Positions 1 through 7,131 of a stretch of 30,094 nt of DNA are shown in pieces. Both the position numbers and the translations under genes were made by a program. Under the pieces are notes generated by a model. The model was not told the origin of the DNA. It did no database searches and was given only the letters and a program-made list of their open reading frames with translations. Location: NCBI GenBank assembly GCA_043801935.1, contig JAZDLO010000050.1:1-30094 (forward strand). The letters run 5' to 3'. How positions within the stretch are numbered: position 1 is the first letter of the stretch; each line of letters opens with the position of its first letter. The stretch comes from JAZDLO01 sp043801935 (GTDB lineage Bacteria; Actinomycetota; Thermoleophilia; RBG-16-64-13).

Positions 1-1463
1 GCGAACATCGATCCGGAGCACCAACTGCCCTGGATCATGTCGGGGTGGCGCTGCACCACATCGTACGGGGTGGTCATGAAGGCATCGATGACGTTGTCCA
101 TGGTCATGTTGGGGGCGAATTGCTCCCACTTCTTCACTGCCGAAACGACAAACTCCTTCTTCTTGGTGAGCCACTCCCGCTCGGAGTAGAAGCGCAACGG
201 CGGCGCCATCTCCTCGATGTTGATCGTATGTTTGCCCGCCGGCGCTTTCGTCGGATCCCAGATGCTGTCCGATCCGGTCAGCATGAGGAGCTTGTCGCCC
301 CAGCCCTTGCTTATGACCTCCGCGTGGTAGTACTGCGCATAGTCGGGATCCTTGGGCCCGACGTACAAGCGGGGCACCATGCCGCAGTCGGGATTATGGG
401 CCGCAGCCTTGTATTCCGGCAGTTCATGCAGGGCGACGTTCCCATACCATCCGCCGATGCGATCGTAGTCGATGTTCTTGACGCGACGGATCTCCTTGGG
501 AGTCAGGTACTCCTCGCCCAGGAGCCGGAACATGGTTTGCGGTATGCCCGCATCACTAACCACCAACTGCGTGGCTTTGACCTCGCTGCCGTCGACCAGA
601 CGCACCCCGACGGCGGTACCGTTCTCGACCAATACCTTGTCGACCTCGTGGTGGACGAAGAACTTGCCCCCCATCTCGCTGAACGCCCGCTGAAGAGCGT
701 GCGAGATGCTGTGTGAACCGCCGAGCGCGACGGAGGCTGATTCCCAGGAGAACACCAAGGCCAGGGTGTGGATCATGCCGTGTATCCCGATCACGTCCTC
801 GGGGTAGCAAGCGGCCGAGGTCCCGCAAGCGCGCATGAACAAGGTGCGGAGCTCGGGGCTTTCGAAGAAGTCATAGGCGATCTGCTTGCCGTTCATGAAC
901 TGATGAACGGGCTCGATGCCGCTTTCAGGATCCTCGAGCAGGCGCTCCAGCGCGTTGGGTGTGCCCCAGGGTGTGGGCGGGTTGTAGCGGTATTCCCGTA
1001 GGGCACCGCGCCACTTGTCCCGATAGAGCTCGAAAAGCCGCGCATAGGTCTCGGCATCCTGGCTGGAGAAACGTGAGATCTCGCGGTGCGTCTTGTCGAA
1101 ATGGGGCTGCGAGAACACCTCTTTCCCGGTTTCGGGATCGACCCTCAGGCACGAATAGCCGACGTAGCAGGTCTCATCATCGAACACCATTCCCTGATTG
1201 GCCTCGGGAAAGACGTAAGTGAGCCCCTTGCTCCTCAGGTCGAATTCCTTGTACGCAGGGTGCGTCCAGAAGCGAGTGTAGTGTGCGCAGGGGTTCTGGA
1301 CGAAGCCGGGAGCGGGTAGGTCCTCCACGCAGGCTCCGCCGCCGATCTCCATCTGTCTCTCGAAGATAGCCGTCCTCAGTCCGGCCTTCTGGAGATAGCA
1401 GCCGATGATGGTCCCGTGATGTCCTCCCCCGGCCACTATGGCGTCATAGACCACGTCAGCCAT
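1..1463 (-). CDS. Phytoene-dehydrogenase-like FAD oxidoreductase, 3' end cut by window
   Basis: This is a COG1233-type NAD(P)/FAD-dependent oxidoreductase, open to the left edge, with about 487 codons visible and no stop. The N-terminus carries a dinucleotide-binding fold (VAGGGHHGTIIGCYL, then an acidic-end strand and EIGGGAC) about 10 residues after the ATG. The visible end (FMTTPYDVVQRHPDM) corresponds to the region roughly 70-80 residues before the C-terminal FAD motif of its neighbour at 1780-3393, so most of the protein is present. The start overlaps the end of the 92-codon gene by 8 bases (ATGGCTGA), which indicates translational coupling. Family members desaturate, saturate or isomerise hydrophobic or alicyclic substrates. 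The substrate here is unknown. The position beside an aromatic-degradation locus suggests alicyclic or dienoyl intermediates, but that is inference. Confidence 0.85.
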   Translation of the reverse strand, partial: MADVVYDAIVAGGGHHGTIIGCYLQKAGLRTAIFERQMEIGGGACVEDLPAPGFVQNPCAHYTRFWTHPAYKEFDLRSKGLTYVFPEANQGMVFDDETCYVGYSCLRVDPETGKEVFSQPHFDKTHREISRFSSQDAETYARLFELYRDKWRGALREYRYNPPTPWGTPNALERLLEDPESGIEPVHQFMNGKQIAYDFFESPELRTLFMRACGTSAACYPEDVIGIHGMIHTLALVFSWESASVALGGSHSISHALQRAFSEMGGKFFVHHEVDKVLVENGTAVGVRLVDGSEVKATQLVVSDAGIPQTMFRLLGEEYLTPKEIRRVKNIDYDRIGGWYGNVALHELPEYKAAAHNPDCGMVPRLYVGPKDPDYAQYYHAEVISKGWGDKLLMLTGSDSIWDPTKAPAGKHTINIEEMAPPLRFYSEREWLTKKKEFVVSAVKKWEQFAPNMTMDNVIDAFMTTPYDVVQRHPDMIQGSWCSGSMF

Positions 1464-1734
1464 TCTGCTCCGCCTCCACCGCTGCCTCGAGGTCGACGTC
1501 TTTCCGGGTGAGCCCCGCTGCCATCCTGATGATTCGTAAGAGAGCGGTCGGCTTCAGCACCATCTTGATGGCGGTACGGATGTCCTTGGGCTCCATGGCG
1601 CAGGTGATGAACCAGTGCACCGGTTCTGTCGACTCGATCTTCATGGTCAGAATGCCGGGCTCGTCACCGGGGGTAAGACCGGAGATGTGCGCGGTGAGGG
1701 TCGTCTTTCCCAAACCCGTAGAGTTGACCTTCAT
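1456..1734 (-). CDS. Small protein of unknown function (92 aa)
   Basis: I do not recognise this family. A very good Shine-Dalgarno sequence (AAGGAGG, 8 bases before the ATG) and an 8-base overlap with the following oxidoreductase gene support expression. The first 45 residues look beta-rich and end in KIESTEPVHWFITCAMEP. The second half is basic and helical (IRTAIKMVLKPTALLRIIRMA) followed by an acidic tail. There is no signal peptide, Cys cluster or clear membrane segment. It lies between two paralogous FAD oxidoreductases, 45 bases after one and overlapping the other, so a small subunit or accessory protein of one or both is the natural guess. Confidence 0.75.
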   Translation of the reverse strand: MKVNSTGLGKTTLTAHISGLTPGDEPGILTMKIESTEPVHWFITCAMEPKDIRTAIKMVLKPTALLRIIRMAAGLTRKDVDLEAAVEAEQNG

Positions 1735-1779
1735 GGTGCCGTCCTCCTTGTGCAGCTGCGCCGCAAGTATTTCGTTCGT

Positions 1780-3393
1780 CTAGAGAAGACCCTTGTCGAT
1801 GGCCTCCTGTACATAGGGCGGGATCTGCCACCAGGGATCGATGCCCTGATCCTCACATATGGCGGTGGCACAGTTGTAACCGCTGCCAAAAAGGACCAGG
1901 CCGCCGGGGAAGACGCTTGCTCCCCCCAGGTATAGATTCTGGATGGGGGTGAGGTGGCGCGAGCAGAACTCGTTGGGACGGTTGTAACCCATCTGCAGCG
2001 GATAGTATCCGCCCACCTTGATCGAGCCTTCTTTCATGTTCCAAAACTTGTTCTCGATATCGAGGGGGCTGCAGACGTAATGAGCGAGGATCTTCTCCTC
2101 ACCGATATTCGGTGCATACCGCTCAAGCGTACCCATGAGGCGCCCGGCGTGCTCCTGCCGCATCTTCCACCAGTGCTCTGGATCGCCATGGAGCTTGTAC
2201 GGCGCGTGCTGCGAGATGAGCCCGGTGTGTCTGCCCTTTGGAGCCTGGGTCGGATCGTGGGCACTGGGAAAGGCACAGTTGAACCCGCCATCAAGGAGCT
2301 CACCCCGCCGCACGGCGTCGAAATGGGCGATCAGTTCATCTTCGGTCTCGCACCCGATGAAGTTGATGAACGAACGGTTGATGTCGGGGTTGGCCGCAGC
2401 AGCGGAGAAGTCCGGCGGTTCGGTCAATGCCATGCTCACCACGAACAGGCTCATACTTTCCCACTTGAAATCATTGGTCCGGACGACGAACTCCTGACTT
2501 AGATTGTCTTCGCCCACGTAGTCCAGGAAAGTCTGGTAGGGGTCGATGGTACTGGCCACCCAGTTGGCCTCGACCACTTGTCCATCAGCAAGCTCGACTC
2601 CCTTGGCGGCCCCATCCTCGACAATGATCCGCTTGATGACGGCGCTTCCCCAGATCATGCCGCCCTGGTCGTAGATGAACTTGCTGATAACATGCGAGAG
2701 CCGGTGCGAACCTCCCACGCAGAGCTGATAGTTCGCAGCGCGATCAAGGTAGAGGGGGACTAGAAAACCGAGTCCTTCGAGGTCGTAGTCGAGACCCCAT
2801 TTACACGCGGCATAGAGCATGAGCGCCCGCACATGCTCATTCTCATAGATCTCGTCGACGATCTGAAGCGGCGTCTTCTCCTGGAAGGTCCGCAACTCGC
2901 GCGTGAGCTCGTACGACTCCATCTTGACGATCGCCTCGAACGCCCCGTGCGCGCGCACGTATGTCGCGGGGGCCAAGAACTCGTCCATGAACCTGCGGAA
3001 CAAGTGATACGTCTCCCGGTACGCCTCAGCGTCTTTGGGGGATATCTTGGCAATCGAGGCACAGGTCTGCTCCGGGTCGGCGTAGATGCTGAGAGCCCGA
3101 CCATCGAGCATCGGCATCGACATCACGACGTCCGGTTTGATGAACTGCAGGCCGTAGTCCTCTTCCAGACGAAGGTCGGCGAAGATAGGGGCATAGTCGA
3201 CCATCGCCTGATACACGGCGTGGGTGTTGTGCAGGAAGCCGGGGATGGTCACCTGCTCGGTGGCCAGCCCTCCCCCGATCTCCACTCTTCTGTCCAAGAG
3301 CAGGATCTTCTGACCAGCTTTTGCCAGGTAGGCACCCACGCACAATCCGTTGGGCCCAGCTCCGATTATGATGCCGTCATACTTTGTATCCAT
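1780..3393 (-). CDS. Phytoene-dehydrogenase-like FAD oxidoreductase (537 aa)
   Basis: This is a full-length COG1233-family FAD oxidoreductase. The FAD/NAD fold lies at the N-terminus (IIIGAGPNGLCVGAYLAKAG, then LLLDRRVEIGGGL). The C-terminal FAD motif is LYLGGASVFPGGLVLFGSGY, about 55 residues from the end. It is paralogous to the truncated gene at 1-1463, sharing the EIGGG turn and the region before the C-terminal motif. The start chosen is the ATG 10 residues before GAGPNG. In-frame alternatives at 3405 and 3402 cannot be excluded, and a TTG at 3429 is less likely. It leads a three-gene leftward set and is divergent from a LysR gene across about 100 bases holding a candidate operator. Reaction and substrate are unknown, and carotenoid biosynthesis is unlikely because no other carotenoid gene is present. 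Confidence 0.87.
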   Translation of the reverse strand: MDTKYDGIIIGAGPNGLCVGAYLAKAGQKILLLDRRVEIGGGLATEQVTIPGFLHNTHAVYQAMVDYAPIFADLRLEEDYGLQFIKPDVVMSMPMLDGRALSIYADPEQTCASIAKISPKDAEAYRETYHLFRRFMDEFLAPATYVRAHGAFEAIVKMESYELTRELRTFQEKTPLQIVDEIYENEHVRALMLYAACKWGLDYDLEGLGFLVPLYLDRAANYQLCVGGSHRLSHVISKFIYDQGGMIWGSAVIKRIIVEDGAAKGVELADGQVVEANWVASTIDPYQTFLDYVGEDNLSQEFVVRTNDFKWESMSLFVVSMALTEPPDFSAAAANPDINRSFINFIGCETEDELIAHFDAVRRGELLDGGFNCAFPSAHDPTQAPKGRHTGLISQHAPYKLHGDPEHWWKMRQEHAGRLMGTLERYAPNIGEEKILAHYVCSPLDIENKFWNMKEGSIKVGGYYPLQMGYNRPNEFCSRHLTPIQNLYLGGASVFPGGLVLFGSGYNCATAICEDQGIDPWWQIPPYVQEAIDKGLL

Positions 3394-3439
3394 GGGTAGC
3401 ATCATCACCGCAAACGTCCGCCGGCACAATGGAGTAGTA

Positions 3440-3469
3440 TTGAGGTTTAGTCAAGCTATGCTTTAGTAT
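3440..3469 (+). promoter_or_regulatory. Candidate LysR promoter with LysR-type box, shared with the divergent FAD operon
   Basis: On the plus strand TTGAGG (3440-3445) and TAGTAT (3464-3469) are spaced by 18 bases and precede the SD of the LysR gene. The inverted repeat TTGA-N7-TCAA (3440-3454) contains a T-N11-A core typical of LysR binding sites. Its right arm read on the minus strand is TTGACT, a plausible -35 for the oxidoreductase operon, although the matching -10 (CATTGT, 17 bases on) is weak. Both -35 elements would lie in the operator arms. TTTAGT also repeats at 3446 and 3462. Confidence 0.45.
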
Positions 3470-3496
3470 CGGGCTTTCGGACGGCGGGAGTCTCAA

Positions 3497-4444
3497 GTGT
3501 TTCTCAACCTCAACCAATTCCGCATCTTCTACACCGCGGCCCGGGAGGGTGGCTTCGCCCGAGCCGCCGAGGTGCTCTCCATCACTCCCCAGGCGGTAAC
3601 CCACGCGATCCGCGGTCTTGAGTCCTACCACAAGATCGGCCTTTTTCAGAAAGCAGGTAGGGGAGTGAAGCTGACGCAAGAAGGTGAGATCTTGTACGAG
3701 CAGGCCCGATCGGTCTTTGAGGCGGCGGATAGGCTCGAACAAGCCCTCGAAGATCTGGGACGAGCGGGCCGCTACGAATTGCGGGTCGGGGCGACAAAAA
3801 TGTCTGCCCGCTTCCTCATGTCAACCATCACGGCTTTCGAGGAAGCGCACCCAGGAGTCACCGTGGTGCTGAGGGACGGCACCTCGCAGGAAGCGGTCAG
3901 GGGCGTCGAGACCCTCGCCTACCACCTAGCGGTCGTGGGTCGCCAGGCCTACTCGCCTCAGCTGCACGTCAGACCACTGTGGCACGTGGAGTTCATCATG
4001 GCTTCAGGGCCCGACCATCCTTTCGCGGGTCGGAATGACGTCAGCTGGAAGGACCTCGAAGGACAGCCTTTCGTGTTTCGGGAGCCGGGTTCCGGCGCCG
4101 GAAGTGCCCTCCGCCAGCGGTTGGCCGATTACGGCGTCGTCCCCGCCGTCACCCTGGAGACCGGATCGCTCGAGCTCATGAAACAGTACACGGCCGAACG
4201 GGCAGCTTTGGCCTTTTTTTTCGAGCCCGACGCCCGAGCCGAACTCGCGGCCGGCCGGCTGATCGAAGTGCCCCTTCGCGAGGGACCTTTGAAGATGGAG
4301 GTGGACGTGGTCTACCTTCCCGACGTCTATCGCTCTCCCGCCGTGCGAGCGTTCCTGGCCGTGCTGGAAGAGGCTGCCAATACCGACTGGGCCGCGCTGC
4401 CAAGGTCGGCACGCAGGACTTTCGACGACCGGGGCTCCGTATGA
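3497..4444 (+). CDS. LysR-family transcriptional regulator (315 aa)
   Basis: The N-terminal winged helix-turn-helix is canonical (NLNQFRIFYTAAREGGFARA, then ITPQAVTHAIRGLE). The inducer-binding domain follows from about residue 95, starting YELRVGATKMS. Length is normal for the family. The start is GTG, supported by GGGAG six bases upstream and by alignment to the usual LysR N-terminus. The gene is divergent from the FAD oxidoreductase operon and converges on the leftward catabolic operon with only 28 bases between the stops. It most likely controls the oxidoreductase genes and itself through the dyad at 3440-3454. The effector is unknown but is probably a pathway intermediate. Confidence 0.92.
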   Translation: MFLNLNQFRIFYTAAREGGFARAAEVLSITPQAVTHAIRGLESYHKIGLFQKAGRGVKLTQEGEILYEQARSVFEAADRLEQALEDLGRAGRYELRVGATKMSARFLMSTITAFEEAHPGVTVVLRDGTSQEAVRGVETLAYHLAVVGRQAYSPQLHVRPLWHVEFIMASGPDHPFAGRNDVSWKDLEGQPFVFREPGSGAGSALRQRLADYGVVPAVTLETGSLELMKQYTAERAALAFFFEPDARAELAAGRLIEVPLREGPLKMEVDVVYLPDVYRSPAVRAFLAVLEEAANTDWAALPRSARRTFDDRGSV

Positions 4445-4472
4445 TCGCTGGTCGAAGTGCCTCCTAACGTAC

Positions 4473-6140
4473 CTACTCCTCGAGAATCCACACCGCGCCG
4501 AGGTCGCCGTCGACCTTGATCCTCATGCCATCCTTCAACTTCTTCGTAGCCTGCTCGCAGCCCGCGAGTACCGGGATGCCGTACTCCCGGCCCAGCACCG
4601 CCGAGTGGCTCAGCACTCCGCCGACATCGACGACTATCGCTTTGGCGAAGCTGAAGAGCGGAGTCCACGCCGTGGTCGTCAGATTGGCGACCAGGATCGC
4701 CCCCGGACGGAACTTGTCGAAATCAGTCGCGTCACGAATCACGCATACCTCTCCCTCGACCACGCCGGGGGTGGAAACGGTCGCGTACAGGTCGGCGCCG
4801 AGCTCGGGCCTCACCCGGGGGAGAGACGCGACGGTAGCGCGGAGCATCGGGCTGCTGGCCAGAGCCCACGGTATGGCGGTCGGGTCCCCGATGTAGGGTT
4901 CGGGGTCCGCAGCCCGGAACTCCGCGTGCTGCTTCTTGCGGATCGTGACCAATTCGTGGGCGGGATACCGGCCCAGGATCCTGAAACTGATCTCGTCCGG
5001 CAACATGAAGTAGATGTCATCCGGCTCGTCGATCACCCCTTGCGCCACGAACCGTTTGGCAACCTCTTTGGTGACTTTGCGCGCCAAGGCGTTGCCGTAG
5101 TGCTCGCAGTAGAACACATGGTCCTGATCGATGGGGCCACACTTCTGGGCAGCTCGCATGAGCTTGAGAAACTCCGGTCTCTTCTCCTCGGCTACACGTG
5201 AGAGGGCTTCCTTCTCCGAGGCTTCCCGCTTTGCGATCAAGCTCGGACGCAATTTATCCGGCGGGAAGGCGGGGCGAGCCATGAAACGCCGAATGGAGGG
5301 AAAAGAAAGGCTCGGCTTCTCAACCCAAGAAGGACGGCCGCAGTCCCAGTTCTCGGCCGAACGCCAGCCGTAGATCCAGAGGTGGTCTCCCAGCTCCTTC
5401 AGCCAGGTCCGCCCGGCTTCTGTCTTTTCGAGCTTGAGATGCAGTTCGTCGTTGTTCGGAGTCTCGTTGAAGAGCGGTTCCAGACCCAGATCGCGCGCCC
5501 TGATCCCGAGTCTGAAGAGACCGCGATCGCCTTCCATCATCTTCTGCTCGAACCCGGCCATGAGATCGCTGAACAGCGGGTCGTCCACTCCGAACCCGGC
5601 TTCCTTCTGGCACATTTCGTCGAACATCGTGTATATCTTCGCGAAGGCGAGGAGCCACACCATATGCCAGTTCCCGCCGCGTCGATAGAGCTCGATCCAG
5701 TCGTCGAACGCATCCTGCAGTTCGTAATCCTCGAGCGACTCCATGTCTATCGCTTGGTAGGGCAGGTAGCGCTCCATCAGCGCGTCCTTGTACTTCTGGT
5801 ACTCCCTGTCGAAGTCCTCGATCCAGGGCGCCAGGCGCTCCGCGCAGATGACCTCGCGCTTCGCCTTCTCTCCATCGGTGGTAGGTATGACGGCGACGTA
5901 TGCCCACCCGTCCTTCAGCCTGCAGTCGTACCCCTTACAGCCGGGGATCGACATGGCCTCGTGGCCGAACTGCAGGCCCCGGTTATTGTAGTTGTGTTGG
6001 CAGCACCAGAGATCAAAGGGGGTTATCGAACTCAGCGTTTCCTTTCGATCGAGGATCCATACACGGTACTTATCGAGTAAGGCCATATCCCGGTCTTCGA
6101 CCCAATTGCTCATCGGGCCTTCCGAGTAATAACCTGACAT
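4473..6140 (-). CDS. Phenylphosphate-synthase-like large subunit (PEP-synthase central plus phospho-His domain), copy 1
   Basis: The 555-residue protein ends in a PEP-utilising swivelling domain with the phospho-acceptor histidine in LSHSAVLGREYGIP (His512). The first ~430 residues resemble the substrate/linker part of phenylphosphate synthase protein 1 and are not a classical PEP synthase, because the PEP/pyruvate TIM barrel is absent. In the characterised Thauera enzyme, ATP phosphorylates the histidine (giving AMP and Pi) and the phosphoryl group passes to phenol. The start at MSGYYSEG has a strong SD (AAAGGGGGC) and matches copy 2 at 17319, with His512 in the same position in both. A longer in-frame extension to 6269 is not supported. 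It is last in the leftward operon, 16 bases after its ATP-binding partner. The true acceptor could be any phenolic hydroxyl. Confidence 0.85.
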   Translation of the reverse strand: MSGYYSEGPMSNWVEDRDMALLDKYRVWILDRKETLSSITPFDLWCCQHNYNNRGLQFGHEAMSIPGCKGYDCRLKDGWAYVAVIPTTDGEKAKREVICAERLAPWIEDFDREYQKYKDALMERYLPYQAIDMESLEDYELQDAFDDWIELYRRGGNWHMVWLLAFAKIYTMFDEMCQKEAGFGVDDPLFSDLMAGFEQKMMEGDRGLFRLGIRARDLGLEPLFNETPNNDELHLKLEKTEAGRTWLKELGDHLWIYGWRSAENWDCGRPSWVEKPSLSFPSIRRFMARPAFPPDKLRPSLIAKREASEKEALSRVAEEKRPEFLKLMRAAQKCGPIDQDHVFYCEHYGNALARKVTKEVAKRFVAQGVIDEPDDIYFMLPDEISFRILGRYPAHELVTIRKKQHAEFRAADPEPYIGDPTAIPWALASSPMLRATVASLPRVRPELGADLYATVSTPGVVEGEVCVIRDATDFDKFRPGAILVANLTTTAWTPLFSFAKAIVVDVGGVLSHSAVLGREYGIPVLAGCEQATKKLKDGMRIKVDGDLGAVWILEE

Positions 6141-6156
6141 CTGACGCCCCCTTTGT

Positions 6157-7107
6157 TTAGAAGCCTGCGAACCGTATGGAGAATTTCTCGTTCCTGGTCT
6201 GTACAAGGTAGAACTTGTCGTCGGACGGCTCGCTCTCCACCGCCCATTCGATGTCTTGAGGCGCACCAAAATGCTGCTCTACTCGCGCCCCGATCCTGGC
6301 CAACTCGATGACCTCTTCATCGCTCAGGCAACTCTGCGACTTCTCGGCGTCGCCGGATGGTCCAGAGCCGGTCCGGCGGTCTATGATCGCGAACTTCGTT
6401 CTGTCGACGAGCCAAACATCAGGGTTGACGGATCCGCTCACGACACTTTCCCCGAGACCCCAGCTGCCCTCTAGAGTGAGCCTGGAGGTATCCGCGGTTG
6501 TCGGCTCTGCCGTGAACATGACCCCGGCAGCGCGGGCGTTCACCATCTGGAGCACGCACACCCCGATGGGATCTCGATCCAATGGTAGTCCTTTGCGGGC
6601 GCGGGCGGCGATGGACCGCGCGTTGAACGTACTGGCCCATACCTTGACGATGTTGCGCACAACATCCTCCGGCCCCTGCACGTCGAGGAAGCTGTCGTAT
6701 TGCCCCGGATGGCTCGCCGGCCCCGCCGATCGAACGGCAACCTTCACGTTCTTGATACCGGCTCTCTCGCACAGCGCGTCATAGCGCTCCGCGACGGCTG
6801 CCTCCATGTCGACCGGCATCCGTGCATCCTCCACCAGGGCCTGCACGGATGTCGCCGCCTCACCGAACTTACCGATCTCCTTCGGGTTTGTGGGATCGGC
6901 GTCGAAGGTGGCGAAGAACCGCTGGATCTCACGTAAGACCCCGGTGCCGTGAAGAAAGGCGTCATAAGCATCCAGAGACAGCGCAAAACCCGGAGGCACC
7001 CGGAACCCGCCGTTGGTCAGTTCCCCGAGGTTTGCGCACTTCTTGCCTACCAGGTCGCCGTGATCCTTGTTCAACTCCTCGAGCCAGTGCAAGAACTTGG
7101 ACTCCAA
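6157..7107 (-). CDS. Phenylphosphate-synthase-like ATP-binding subunit (PPDK N-terminal family), copy 1
   Basis: This 316-residue protein is the stand-alone PEP/pyruvate-binding ATP-grasp domain that feeds the phospho-histidine subunit encoded 16 bases downstream. Visible motifs are GKKCANLGEL near the N-terminus, VRSAGPASHPGQYDSF at about residue 125, GVMFTAEPTT, the Gly-rich GLGESVVSG, and a C-terminal LVQTRNE. The start is TTG, supported by AAAGGGGGC just upstream and by alignment with copy 2 (WLEELNKDHGDLVGKKC against WLEDLTQEDSGSVGRKC). Phenylphosphate synthase protein 2 has the same size and domain. The gene sits 24 bases after the molybdenum enzyme in the same operon. Confidence 0.86.
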   Translation of the reverse strand: MESKFLHWLEELNKDHGDLVGKKCANLGELTNGGFRVPPGFALSLDAYDAFLHGTGVLREIQRFFATFDADPTNPKEIGKFGEAATSVQALVEDARMPVDMEAAVAERYDALCERAGIKNVKVAVRSAGPASHPGQYDSFLDVQGPEDVVRNIVKVWASTFNARSIAARARKGLPLDRDPIGVCVLQMVNARAAGVMFTAEPTTADTSRLTLEGSWGLGESVVSGSVNPDVWLVDRTKFAIIDRRTGSGPSGDAEKSQSCLSDEEVIELARIGARVEQHFGAPQDIEWAVESEPSDDKFYLVQTRNEKFSIRFAGF

Positions 7108-7131
7108 CAGGCCCCCTTTGTTCCGACGCGT

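Noticed and set aside
1954..2502. A 182-codon antisense frame over the FAD oxidoreductase
   Set aside because: It lies opposite a complete oxidoreductase gene; composition and lack of motifs mark it as a shadow.
1780..3393. Carotenoid biosynthesis desaturase
   Set aside because: COG1233 membership alone does not show it, and no phytoene synthase, GGPP synthase or cyclase gene is present.
4473..7107. Classical PEP synthase or pyruvate phosphate dikinase split into two genes
   Set aside because: The PEP/pyruvate TIM barrel is absent from both genes and the large subunit has a long unrelated N-terminal region, as in phenylphosphate synthase.
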